A stretch of 64,000 nt of DNA from positions 1-64,000 of the forward strand of contig JAEOSR010000004.1 of NCBI GenBank assembly GCA_016840285.1, read 5' to 3'. Numbering within the stretch: position 1 is the first letter of the stretch; every line of letters starts with the position of its first letter. Below, piece after piece: positions 8,989 to 17,917 of the stretch. The notes under the pieces were generated by a model that saw only the letters and a program-made list of their open reading frames with translations, ran no database searches and had not been told where the DNA came from. Both the position numbers and the translations under genes were made by a program. The stretch is from Candidatus Hodarchaeota archaeon (GTDB lineage Archaea; Asgardarchaeota; Heimdallarchaeia; Hodarchaeales; Hodarchaeaceae).

Positions 8989-10935
8989 TTAGTCAATTTC
9001 TAGAAGTGCTTTCTTTAAAGTAACTTGTCCAGTTGTTTCGTTAAAAATAATCCATCCCTCGTTTTCAAGCTCTTTTAAAAGGCGAGAGGCAAAAATATTT
9101 TGAATGGCGACTGTTTTAGAAAGCTCTTTTAACGTTGCTTGTTGAATATCTTGAAGTACAAATAATATTGCATATTTAGGGTTCTTAGCAAGATTAATCC
9201 TTAATGTTTCGACTGCAGACATTAAACTAGTTGTCTTATCTTCTAGTTGCTTTTCTGTTTTATTGAGAGACTTTATTTCAGTATCCTTTTCTTTCAATTC
9301 CGCTTGGATCTCTTTTGATTTCTTATCTAGGCGATCTTTCTCTGAATATGTATCTTTCAATTGTGTTTGCAGATCTTTTATTGTGGCTTCATATTTGTCA
9401 CGCTCTCGTGCAGTCTCAGCTTGCTTAGAACGAGAATCGTCGGCCTGTTGAGTTATCTCCTCTTGTCTCTGTCTCAATAATTCTAAATCTTTTTGACTCT
9501 CTTCCAGTTCTCGATTTTTTGTTCCAAGTTGAGTTTTAAGGTCTGTTATAGAGGATTTTTGTTTTTCGTGCTCGATTTTCAAGTTAGCAAGAGTCTCACG
9601 TAATTCATTCCGATCGGATTCAATTCCTTGAATACGCTCATTTTTACCCTTTAAGTCGGTCTCTAAATCTTTTATTTTTGTTTCTAAAGAACGTTGTATA
9701 TTCAGAGTAGTTTCAGTTATTTCATGAGAACTTTCTAATTTTTCTTGTAACTCCCCAATTTCAGTTGATTTCTCATTTAAATCCTGTTTTTTAGTAGTTA
9801 TTTCTAAAGTCAGCATCTCAAAATTCTGTTTTACTTGTTTATAATCCTGTTTAAGATTATTTAACTGTTCTGAAAGTTGTTCAGATTCTTTCTCCCCTCT
9901 CTCAACTCTCAGAAATAGTTCTCTGTTTTCATCTTCTTTCTGGTCAAGAATTTGTTGCTTCTCATTTAGTTCTTTCCGAATAGCTACGGCTTCTTGGCTT
10001 GTTTCCCCTGAATCTAATAATAAGTCTTCATTTTCTTGTTCTAATTTTGAAATCTGATCTTTAAGTTGATTTGTGTTTAATTCCATATCTTGAATTTGTT
10101 GGGTTAATCGATTATTATTCTCTTTTTGCTCTTCTAATTGCACTCTATGTTCATCTTTTAGGTTATCATTCTCTTTTTGAAGCGTATTAACGGTTTCTTT
10201 TAGTTTAGCGTTCTCTTCTGAGTGAGAACTTAAAACCTGCACCTCTGACTTCAGATTCTCAATTTGAATATTCTTCTCTGAAGTTAGAGTTTCCATTTCT
10301 TGATCTTTGTTCCCTAAAACTTGCTGAAGTTGCTCAATTTCAAGTCGTGCAGACATCAATGCGTTTCCAACAGTCTCAAATTCGGCTTCCATCTTTTCAC
10401 GATCTTGTATAGCTTGCTTTGCTTCACGTTGCGCCTCATCAAGATCTCCTTGGAGGCGATTTAGGTCTTCAATTTGTGTTGTTACTTTTCCTGATGCAAT
10501 ACCAGATTGATCCTGCAGTTGTGTAATTTCCGTTTCTTTCTCATCAAGTAATATCTGTAAATCATCTATTTTCGCTTCAAGTGCTTTAACTTCGCTCAGT
10601 TTCTCCGTTAATTCGCGATTCATTTCCTTGAGTTGTTCAAATTCTTCATTTGTTACCAAGGTGACATCAGTTTCAATGTCAGCTAAATCGATATTGTCGA
10701 CTCCTTTCAGTCCTATTTTTGAGAATTCTGTGTGAGCTGTCTTATTGATGGTTTGCATCTTCTGCTTAAGTTTCTCAACTAGATCTTCAACATCAGCTAT
10801 TGTATAATAGGGTTTGGGGAATTGTTGAAGATTTGTGATAGAGGATTTAGCTTCTGACGATATTTCTTGGTTTAAACGGCGCTCTTGTTGGGCAACACTC
10901 TGAATGAAGATCAATTTAGGGTTCTTACGTGACAA
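8989..10935 (-). CDS. long coiled-coil protein with C-terminal winged helix
   Basis: A 648-residue protein. Residues ~60-565 are an almost unbroken heptad-rich coiled coil (Glu/Lys/Gln/Leu), SMC- or tropomyosin-like, but with no ATPase heads. The last ~65 residues form a winged-helix-like domain (residues from AKNPKYAILFVL to the C-terminal VTLKKALLEID), a type that can bind DNA or a protein partner. It could be a rod that tethers the MoxR/VWA machine to DNA or to a structure. Low-complexity coiled coils defeat homology inference, so the function is unknown. It is downstream of a helical 200-residue gene, probably in the same transcript. Confidence 0.75.
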   Translation of the reverse strand: MSRKNPKLIFIQSVAQQERRLNQEISSEAKSSITNLQQFPKPYYTIADVEDLVEKLKQKMQTINKTAHTEFSKIGLKGVDNIDLADIETDVTLVTNEEFEQLKEMNRELTEKLSEVKALEAKIDDLQILLDEKETEITQLQDQSGIASGKVTTQIEDLNRLQGDLDEAQREAKQAIQDREKMEAEFETVGNALMSARLEIEQLQQVLGNKDQEMETLTSEKNIQIENLKSEVQVLSSHSEENAKLKETVNTLQKENDNLKDEHRVQLEEQKENNNRLTQQIQDMELNTNQLKDQISKLEQENEDLLLDSGETSQEAVAIRKELNEKQQILDQKEDENRELFLRVERGEKESEQLSEQLNNLKQDYKQVKQNFEMLTLEITTKKQDLNEKSTEIGELQEKLESSHEITETTLNIQRSLETKIKDLETDLKGKNERIQGIESDRNELRETLANLKIEHEKQKSSITDLKTQLGTKNRELEESQKDLELLRQRQEEITQQADDSRSKQAETARERDKYEATIKDLQTQLKDTYSEKDRLDKKSKEIQAELKEKDTEIKSLNKTEKQLEDKTTSLMSAVETLRINLAKNPKYAILFVLQDIQQATLKELSKTVAIQNIFASRLLKELENEGWIIFNETTGQVTLKKALLEID

Positions 10936-11020
10936 TGTTCACTACCTTCTTTCATAACCAGATTGTACGAGAGGTTCTTAATGATTTATTAATGACTTAC
11001 TTCTCATCCAAAAATAGTTT

Positions 11021-11623
11021 TCATGTTGATTCTTCTTCTTCTTCTTTTGTGTCAAGAGGAGTTAAATTTCCTTTCAGCGAGAGCATTTCTTTCTCAAATT
11101 CTCTATAGCGTCCCTGGTATAGGTTAGCTAGAGCCAAATCTAAGTGTGAAGTTTTACTTTCTGGCTCATAACCCAATATGCTTAATAGCTTAAAATTCAT
11201 CTGCTGAAAGTCTTTTAGTATATTTGGGAGTCGTTCTAAATCTTTATTAACAGCATCAAGCATCTTCAAAGCGCTTATTTCACAAGTAGTGAGATTTTGA
11301 GTAAATGACTCCACTTGAGGTTGTAGAACCACCCGTAACCGATAACGAATTTCATCTTTACTTATTGTTTTTTCTTGAGCTAGAATTTCCGCCCATTCTA
11401 GAATGGTCTCAAAATTCCTTAATCCATTCTTCTCCAGTTTTATCCAGTTTAAAACTGTCTCCAATGCGTCTTCGACGGTTGCTAATTGCTTATATAGTTC
11501 GTCACGATCTTGTAATGATTGATCTTTCAGGAGATTTAATGAATGATGTAAATCAGCTAAATAATATTGGTAATCCTTTTCTTTCTGTTCATCTGGAGCA
11601 GTCATTTTCATCTCTTCTCTCAT
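11021..11623 (-). CDS. uncharacterised all-helical protein, first gene of the MoxR/VWA cassette
   Basis: A 200-residue protein, predicted entirely helical, acidic, with leucine-rich amphipathic stretches (residues 15-60 and 95-160) and an acidic tail EEEEEST. No known domain is seen. Three in-frame Mets lie near the start (11623, 11611, 11605); the last is preceded by a purine-rich GAAGAGATG stretch. It is 85 bp upstream of the coiled-coil gene on the same strand and likely co-transcribed, so it may be an adaptor of that assembly. Confidence 0.6.
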   Translation of the reverse strand: MREEMKMTAPDEQKEKDYQYYLADLHHSLNLLKDQSLQDRDELYKQLATVEDALETVLNWIKLEKNGLRNFETILEWAEILAQEKTISKDEIRYRLRVVLQPQVESFTQNLTTCEISALKMLDAVNKDLERLPNILKDFQQMNFKLLSILGYEPESKTSHLDLALANLYQGRYREFEKEMLSLKGNLTPLDTKEEEEEST

Positions 11624-11757
11624 TAAATGTTTTAGAAACGGGATAGAGAACGATTATTCTTTTCTAGGGTTATTACAGAGCTAGTAGTTTTAAAGGTATT
11701 CGTAAAGGGACATCTTCCGACAAAATTTATTTGGGAAAAATTGCTTTTGATTTTCTC

Positions 11758-14142
11758 TTATTGAATTTTAGCCAAAATCAGTGGAACCTGACCTATTGCT
11801 ATTCCACCATCGCCACAAGGGATTTGATCATGCGCAATAGAAGAATGAGATTTCCCATACTTAGAAATATAGTCATAGAATTCAGTAAAAATCACACGGT
11901 TATAACATACTCCTCCTGACATCCCGATTTTCCTGGTTCCATATTCATCAGCAAGATCCAGCGCCACCTCCGCAAATTTTCTTGCAATGGTTCTTTCAGC
12001 TGACAGAGCTATTTTCTCACGATTTTCTTCTTGTTGAATAAGCTCCCACAAATCTTGAATCAACGATGAGGTTTGAATTTCAATCATTCCGTTTGGTTTC
12101 GACCTTGTCTTAAGCTCTAGGTCGAAGTCATTAATTTTTCCTAATGCTCTTTCAGCAAATGACTCTAATTTTATTGCAGGCTCACCCTCATATGTACGAC
12201 TCTTTGCAGCACCTAAAAGAACGCTAATGGCATCTAAAAGTCGACCACAACTTGATGTCATGTGAACACCTTTTTTTGATCTACTTGTGCTGATTTTTTC
12301 TAGTTGAGTGCTTACCATTGGGTAATCGATTCTGTCAGGAATCCATGATAACCATGGAATTCCTTGAAAACCTGCTGATATATCTTCAAGGGAGTAATTA
12401 GAGAGAAGAATGCTAAGAAGGACTCTATATGGAGATGAAATGGCTTGGTCTCCCCCTAAAAGTACGTGCTTTTCTAAATGAGCTAATCGTTTGTATTCCA
12501 TATAATTTCCAAATAAAATCTCTCCCCCCCAAATTGTTCCATCTTCTCCATAACCAGTTCCATCTAAAGCGACGCAAATAATCTTTTCTTCAGGATCGAC
12601 TTTAGCATCTAAAGCTAAAGCACCCAAATGTGCAAAATGATGTTGGAATTGGAAAAAGGGGATGTCAAACTCCGATGAGAGCTGTTGGCCCCTCTTAGTG
12701 GTGAGAAATTGCGGATGAAGATCTGCACCAATGGCATCAAAGGATTTAATCCCAAACAATCCTTTCATATGTTCAATGGTGGTATCAAAGAAATCAATGT
12801 TTTCAATCGTGGTCATATGACCAATATGTTGGGTTGGAAAACATCTTGTACCGATCCCTAAGGCGCCAACATTATACATTTCTGCTCCTAGGGCAAGGAC
12901 TGAACTCTTTGAAGATGGCCATGGCAATTGAATAGGTTCAGGAACATACCCACGACTTCTTCTTAGGAGCAAATGATATTTTGATTCCTTAAACAAGTGA
13001 AGTCGTAAAACACTATCATCAGCACGTTGATAGATCTCTCTATCATGAAGAAGAAAATAGTCTGCTACTGACGAAAGCTGGTTCAGGATATTCTTATTCT
13101 CAATTAATATTGGGATATTGCTAGGATTGCCTGATGTCATTATCAGAGCAGGGTCAACAACATTTTCTGTTAGCATAATTTGGATCCCTGTATACGGTAA
13201 AAGAACACCAACATTATGTAAACCAGGTGATACAAAAGGAGATAGAGAAAAGTCTTTTTTCTTATTAAGAAGTAATATTGGTCTTGAAAGAGATTGAATT
13301 AATTCTGCTTCTGCTGGGGTGATTTTAGCGAATGTCTCAACTTTAGATAGATTTGGTGACATAACTGCAAATGGTTTGTCTCCACGGGCCCCTTTCCATT
13401 TTCTTAGTTTCAGAATAGGATCATCAATTCCAGTACGGCAAGCAAGATGAGTACCACCTATCCCTTTTATTGCTATGATGTTGTTTTCATCTAACATTTT
13501 AACTACATCTAGCCACTCCTCTCGAAAATCCTTCTTGTCGAGAATAATTTTCCCAGATCTATCTAGCAGGTAATAATGTGGCCCACAGTTCCAACAACAG
13601 GTCGTTTGAGCGTGAAATCGTCGATCAGCTGGATTAGTGTACTCTGCTAAGCATTCAGGACAAAATGGAAACTCTTCCATAGTAGTCCTAGGCTTATCAT
13701 AGGGAAGAGATGTTATAACTGTATAGCGAGGACCACAATCGACACAAGAAGTAAAGGGGTAATTTTTCCTTCTTGGATCCGATTGCATCTCTGTAATACA
13801 TTTCTCACAAATTGGCAGGTCTGGTGGGATATAAGATCCCTCAGAGCCGCGTATGAAAGAGCTAGGTGCAATTTGAAACGTGTCATATTGGTAATGATCG
13901 AGAGAAGGTGATTCATAGTCAATTTCAAATGTTTCATAATGAGCTAAAGCTGGTTTTTCGTTTTGCAGAGAATTCAAAAATGATTCTATTTGATTTTTTT
14001 TTCCTTTAACCTGGATTTCAACACCTGCATCTCCACGATTCAACACATAGCCGTTCAAGTCATGCTTCAACGCAACATTATATACGAAGGGTCGAAAACC
14101 AATCCCTTGAACAACACCAGTAATTACTATGCGACAGAACAC
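11758..14142 (-). CDS. hypF: [NiFe]-hydrogenase maturation carbamoyltransferase HypF
   Basis: A 794-residue enzyme that turns carbamoyl phosphate into the thiocarbamoyl group later made into the CN ligands of the NiFe centre. The domain order is canonical: acylphosphatase (about 1-90, VQGIGFRPFVYN), two zinc-finger units (CEKC…CVDCGPRYT and CPEC…CWNCGP, about 107-190), YrdC-like domain (about 205-375), and Kae1-like domain with SGGVCYNR near the end. The start is GTG (14142). It stands with the Hdr region and serves the MvhAG hydrogenase at 46.7 kb. The other Hyp genes are not in the window. Confidence 0.95.
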   Translation of the reverse strand: MFCRIVITGVVQGIGFRPFVYNVALKHDLNGYVLNRGDAGVEIQVKGKKNQIESFLNSLQNEKPALAHYETFEIDYESPSLDHYQYDTFQIAPSSFIRGSEGSYIPPDLPICEKCITEMQSDPRRKNYPFTSCVDCGPRYTVITSLPYDKPRTTMEEFPFCPECLAEYTNPADRRFHAQTTCCWNCGPHYYLLDRSGKIILDKKDFREEWLDVVKMLDENNIIAIKGIGGTHLACRTGIDDPILKLRKWKGARGDKPFAVMSPNLSKVETFAKITPAEAELIQSLSRPILLLNKKKDFSLSPFVSPGLHNVGVLLPYTGIQIMLTENVVDPALIMTSGNPSNIPILIENKNILNQLSSVADYFLLHDREIYQRADDSVLRLHLFKESKYHLLLRRSRGYVPEPIQLPWPSSKSSVLALGAEMYNVGALGIGTRCFPTQHIGHMTTIENIDFFDTTIEHMKGLFGIKSFDAIGADLHPQFLTTKRGQQLSSEFDIPFFQFQHHFAHLGALALDAKVDPEEKIICVALDGTGYGEDGTIWGGEILFGNYMEYKRLAHLEKHVLLGGDQAISSPYRVLLSILLSNYSLEDISAGFQGIPWLSWIPDRIDYPMVSTQLEKISTSRSKKGVHMTSSCGRLLDAISVLLGAAKSRTYEGEPAIKLESFAERALGKINDFDLELKTRSKPNGMIEIQTSSLIQDLWELIQQEENREKIALSAERTIARKFAEVALDLADEYGTRKIGMSGGVCYNRVIFTEFYDYISKYGKSHSSIAHDQIPCGDGGIAIGQVPLILAKIQ

Positions 14143-14308
14143 AGATAACCCACTTATTCTAAAAAAATCAACCCATCTTCTTATGTTTAACGGACTGAAT
14201 AATGAAACTAGGAGGAAATCTTAGAATTTATCTCGAAAAAAAGGAATCTATTGAAAAATTGCAAGTATAATAAAAAAAAAGTATGGAAAAGAAAATAGAA
14301 GAAGGAAA

Positions 14309-14704
14309 TCATCCTTCTTGAGCACACAGATCGCCATATTCCTCTGGGGTCATGAGTTTGCCTAATTCCTCGTCAATGTTAGACGGTTTAATACGCAATA
14401 ACCATGTACCATATGGATCCTCGTTGAGCATCTCGGGAGAGTCTTCCACATCCTCATTAACATCAGTAATTTCTCCTGAAATGGGGCTGTAAATATCCGA
14501 GACAGCTTTTACGCTCTCGACGGAACCATACACCTCTCCAAATGTTACAGTATCACCAACTTCTGGAAGTTCCACAAAGACAATATCTTTTAGCGCCTTT
14601 TGGGCGTAATCAGTTATTCCAATTAAACATGATCCGTCATCTTCTACTTTGACCCAATCATGTTCTTTATAGTATTTAGCTTTACTATCCAATTCATAGG
14701 ACAT
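14309..14704 (-). CDS. gcvH: GcvH-like lipoyl carrier protein
   Basis: A 131-residue lipoyl-domain protein. Lys66 in SVESVKAVSDIYSP is the lipoylation site. A hybrid motif fold runs from DWVKVE to GTWLLRI, and the length is that of GcvH. I place the start at 14704, because GGAG lies nine bases upstream of it; an upstream in-frame ATG (14719) overlaps that site. No other glycine-cleavage gene is near. It is divergent from an hdrC-hdrB-hdrD-hdrA operon. In sulfur-oxidising bacteria and archaea a GcvH-like protein (LbpA) carries sulfur for an Hdr-like complex, so it could be a lipoate-binding partner rather than glycine-cleavage H protein. Confidence 0.85.
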   Translation of the reverse strand: MSYELDSKAKYYKEHDWVKVEDDGSCLIGITDYAQKALKDIVFVELPEVGDTVTFGEVYGSVESVKAVSDIYSPISGEITDVNEDVEDSPEMLNEDPYGTWLLRIKPSNIDEELGKLMTPEEYGDLCAQEG

Positions 14705-14719
14705 TATAACCGACTCCAT

Positions 14720-15221
14720 TTATGGATTTGTACTATGTATATGACCATCGAGTGATTTCATGGATCTATTTTTTATATCTTTGCTTCTTAATTGGAAAAG
14801 AGGAATACCTTTTTTAACTTTCTTTCTTTATAGTTAAAATTTTTGTGAACTAACAGAGAGATGGTGGAAGATAGGGGACAAGTATCTCATATTTGCAGAA
14901 GAAATGATACTAAATATTGAATTATATATACATACTCATATAACGGACTATAATTTCTGTCGGATCAAAGATTCTAGCTACTTCACTAAATCCGATACAA
15001 AAATAATGGTGCATGTATTTAATCATGATAAAATAGTTAGAAAGTGATTATAATGGCAATATTCTGCGGAAAGGTTTTATTAACAATAGTAAATGATAAA
15101 AATAGCATTAATTACAAGAAAGATTAATAAAAAAGTAAAAGATTGTATAATTAATCTATTAAATTTCGCGAACCTATTTTTAATCACTTGAACGCGTTAT
15201 AAATCACGAAAAGTGATTATT
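14720..15221. other. AT-rich divergent promoter region gcvH / hdr operon
   Basis: About 500 bases between the divergent gcvH-like and hdr genes, very AT-rich. Candidate TATA-like stretches lie near 15145-15165. No ORF of note is present. The 3' end carries the SD-containing inverted repeat listed separately. Confidence 0.4.
15202..15218 (+). promoter_or_regulatory. inverted repeat covering the hdrC ribosome-binding site
   Basis: AATCAC (15202-15207), five bases, then GTGATT (15213-15218), three bases before the chosen ATG at 15222. GTGAT complements the 3' end of archaeal 16S rRNA, so it is the likely SD; hdrB uses the same GTGATT. In RNA the repeat would hide the SD in a short stem. A second AATCAC at 15182-15187 could compete. 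Confidence 0.45.
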
Positions 15222-15866
15222 ATGAGTATCACATCCATGGAGAAGATTATAGATTTAAGTACCGCCGATCCAAATTTTAAAAATGAGGTGGTAAATGAAC
15301 CAGGGGGTGAACATCTGAAAAAATGTTTTCAATGTTCATCTTGTACGTTGACGTGCCCCGTTGCTGATGCTGGATTTGAATTAAATCCACGGAAGATTAT
15401 CAGACAGGTTTTACTTGGTATGAGAAAGGAAGTCCTTGAATCAACAGCTATCTGGCAATGTGTGGGTTGTTATGAATGTACTGATCGCTGCCCACAAAAC
15501 GTTCGTTTTACAGAAGTTATTGAAGCTCTACGCCGCATTGCTGTCCGTAATACGAAAAATAAGGATAAAAGAAAACGGACAAAACTCCCCAAGCAGGGAA
15601 AGCTTAAGCATTCCTTTGATAAACGTTTCTCAGAGAGTATCTGGTTATGGGGGCGAACATGGGAGCCAGAGTACATTGGACGCTACTTTATGTATGGACG
15701 AGGTTTACCATTTGGGGCATTGATTGGTTTTAGATATATTTCAATGATTCTTGGTATGCTTAAAAAATTTAAAATTGAATTCTTCCCTCCTGGATTTCAC
15801 CCCTGGAATTCAAACGCCAGAAAAGTCAGAAAAATATACAAAAAGGCTAAAATCAAACAGAAATGA
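15222..15866 (+). CDS. hdrC: HdrC-like heterodisulfide reductase subunit, two [4Fe-4S]
   Basis: A 214-residue soluble iron-sulfur protein that would pass electrons from HdrA to HdrB. It has two cubane motifs, CFQCSSCTLTCP and CVGCYECTDRCP, spaced as in HdrC. A Lys/Arg-rich C-terminal tail of about 80 residues is longer than in methanogen HdrC. The start at ATG 15222 follows GTGATT; an upstream GTG (15213) lies within that site and is less likely. It is first of hdrC-hdrB-hdrD-hdrA-mvhD, with a 10-bp gap to hdrB. Confidence 0.9.
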   Translation: MSITSMEKIIDLSTADPNFKNEVVNEPGGEHLKKCFQCSSCTLTCPVADAGFELNPRKIIRQVLLGMRKEVLESTAIWQCVGCYECTDRCPQNVRFTEVIEALRRIAVRNTKNKDKRKRTKLPKQGKLKHSFDKRFSESIWLWGRTWEPEYIGRYFMYGRGLPFGALIGFRYISMILGMLKKFKIEFFPPGFHPWNSNARKVRKIYKKAKIKQK

Positions 15867-15876
15867 AGTGATTCCC

Positions 15877-16758
15877 ATGAAAGTCGGTTATTATCCAGGT
15901 TGTTCTCTTCACAAAGTAGCCAAAGAATATGACAGATCGGTACATAAGGTAATGGAAAAATTAGGTATTGAACTTGTTGAATTAAAGGATTGGAACTGTT
16001 GTGGAGCTTTAGAGGTTACTGCTGTAAACCATTTGGCAGCTGAAGGTATTGTGGCCAGAAATCTTGCTTTAGCAGAAGAACAGAAATTTGAACAACTAGT
16101 AGCTGTATGTCCTGCTTGTTCTTATCAACTAATTGCTACAAATTATAAAATGATACACGATGAAACTAAAGCAGATGAGATAAATTCCTTGTTGGAAACC
16201 CCGTATACTCCAAATAGCGTAAAATCAATGCATATCCTAGAATTCCTTCGAGATTATGTTGGTATTGAAAAGATAAAAGAGAAAATTATACCTGGAAATC
16301 CTTTGGAAGGGAAAAAAGCTGTTTCCTATTATGGATGCTTCTGTACTCGTCCTGGTGATATTATTCAATTCGAGGATCCAGACAATCCAACATTTATGGA
16401 TGATTTACTTGAAGTCGTCGGAGCTGAACCTCAATTTTTTCCAATGAAAACAAAATGCTGTGGAGCAACACAGATGCTCGTTGCTAAACCTGTTGTAGAA
16501 ACTTTAACAGGAAATATCTTATTAAATGCCAGAGATGTTGGTGCTGAATTCATCCTTCTTGCTTGTCAAATGTGTGCTTTATCCCTCGATGGCCAACAAA
16601 AACAGGCAATAAAAAGAGTCTCAAAGGAAAAATTCTCAATTCCAGTATTATATTTTAGTCAAGTACTAGGCTTAGGAATGGGACTTGATTATAAATCTCT
16701 AGGATTGGGATCAAACTATGTTTCTCCGAAAAAACTCTTGAAAGGAGCTAAAACGTAA
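15877..16758 (+). CDS. hdrB: HdrB-like heterodisulfide reductase subunit (two CCG domains)
   Basis: A 293-residue catalytic subunit. HdrB carries two non-cubane [4Fe-4S] clusters that cleave disulfides. The sequence shows YYPGCSLH at the start, WNCCGALEV with CPACSYQL, then TKCCGATQM with CQMC: two full CX(n)CCGX(n)CXXC modules. The start ATG 15877 follows GTGATT, gives the family length, and removes an N-terminal overlap with hdrC. The natural substrate is unknown here (CoM-S-S-CoB in methanogens). It is co-transcribed with hdrC. Confidence 0.92.
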   Translation: MKVGYYPGCSLHKVAKEYDRSVHKVMEKLGIELVELKDWNCCGALEVTAVNHLAAEGIVARNLALAEEQKFEQLVAVCPACSYQLIATNYKMIHDETKADEINSLLETPYTPNSVKSMHILEFLRDYVGIEKIKEKIIPGNPLEGKKAVSYYGCFCTRPGDIIQFEDPDNPTFMDDLLEVVGAEPQFFPMKTKCCGATQMLVAKPVVETLTGNILLNARDVGAEFILLACQMCALSLDGQQKQAIKRVSKEKFSIPVLYFSQVLGLGMGLDYKSLGLGSNYVSPKKLLKGAKT

Positions 16759-16771
16759 GGAGAATAGAATC

Positions 16772-17905
16772 ATGGTAGTTTCAGAAAAGCTTCCAAGTTT
16801 GGAAATATTTGTCTCCGAGATTAAGACGGATATTCTAACAGCGTGTTATCAATGCTCGTCTTGTACTAGCGTATGCCCATTACGAAGAGTATCTAAGTTT
16901 AATCCACGAAAGATTATTCATAATGCGTTATTAGATAAACTGTTGAATGAAGACGATTTAACTGCATGTTTAACCTGTGGAAAATGCTTAGAAGTATGTC
17001 CTCAAGAGATTGACTTTCCTGAATTTATTCGATTAGCACGAGTGGATATGGGAATAAATGAGGAAAGATTTGCCCATCATAACATTTTCAATCTTCTTCA
17101 AATATTTATGACAGAAATGACTGATTCAGGTATGAAGTTCAACTATGAAGGGGACACAGATCCCAACTCTAATATCGCGTATTTTCCTGGATGTGCGGAT
17201 CTCTTTGATAGGTTCTTAGATTTAGAAGAAACTAATTTTCATCAAATTGGCCAGAGTGCTATCAATTTAATGAATAAAGCTGGGATTAAACCCAACCTTA
17301 TATCCCTAAAATGTTGTGGTCATGATGCCTATTGGACTGGCGATCTTGATTCTTATAACAAAGTTCGAGAATATAATAAACAGGTGATTAAGGAGTCAGG
17401 AATATCCACATTAGTTGTATCCTGCGCAGAGTGTTATTATACTCTTGGAAAATTGTACGAGCTTGAAGGTGTCGATGTCCAACATCTTTCACAGTTCATT
17501 GAAGAACATCAAAATGCATTTGAATTTAAGGGAGAAAAGGATTTTTTATTAACGTACCACGATCCTTGTCGTTTAGGTAGATTTATGAAAGAATATGATG
17601 CCCCGAGAAATGTGTTAAAAAACTCTGGGGCAACTTTAAAGGAGCTTTCCCTCAATAGACAGTTTACAAACTGTTGTGGGGTATCTGCTTGGCTTAGATG
17701 TGATGACCAATCACGCGCAGTGATGCTACGCAAGTTGGAAGAAGCTACCCAAGCAGTGGGAGATGATGGCACGCTTGTTGTGGGTTGTAATAAGTGCTTT
17801 GCACATCTAAATTGTGTATTGGAAGATAAAAAACCCCAACATAATTATCAGATCAAGGTGAAAGAACTAGGAATGATAATTGATGAACTTTCAACGAGTA
17901 AATAA
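16772..17905 (+). CDS. HdrD-like protein: ferredoxin domain fused to CCG domains
   Basis: A 377-residue HdrC-HdrB type fusion. The N-terminus has two cubane motifs (CYQCSSCTSVCP, CLTCGKCLEVCP); then come two CCG modules (LKCCGHDAYW with CAECYYTL, and NCCGVSAWL with CNKCFAHL). This is the domain plan of HdrD and GlpC-like proteins, here without a transmembrane partner. AAGGAG lies upstream of ATG 16772. Together with hdrC and hdrB just before it, the operon encodes two thiol/disulfide-active subunits, which recalls the C1B1/C2B2 plan of sulfur-oxidising Hdr (sHdr). Confidence 0.88.
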   Translation: MVVSEKLPSLEIFVSEIKTDILTACYQCSSCTSVCPLRRVSKFNPRKIIHNALLDKLLNEDDLTACLTCGKCLEVCPQEIDFPEFIRLARVDMGINEERFAHHNIFNLLQIFMTEMTDSGMKFNYEGDTDPNSNIAYFPGCADLFDRFLDLEETNFHQIGQSAINLMNKAGIKPNLISLKCCGHDAYWTGDLDSYNKVREYNKQVIKESGISTLVVSCAECYYTLGKLYELEGVDVQHLSQFIEEHQNAFEFKGEKDFLLTYHDPCRLGRFMKEYDAPRNVLKNSGATLKELSLNRQFTNCCGVSAWLRCDDQSRAVMLRKLEEATQAVGDDGTLVVGCNKCFAHLNCVLEDKKPQHNYQIKVKELGMIIDELSTSK

Positions 17906-17917
17906 TGATCGAGAGGT

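Noticed and set aside
9263..11646. Plus-strand ORFs at 9263-9451 and 11305-11646 opposite the coiled-coil and helical genes
   Set aside because: They are antisense to long repetitive coiled-coil or helical coding sequence and have no RBS or domain.
15213..15221. GTG start for hdrC
   Set aside because: GTGATT here acts as the ribosome-binding site, as in the next gene; the ATG at 15222 has proper spacing.
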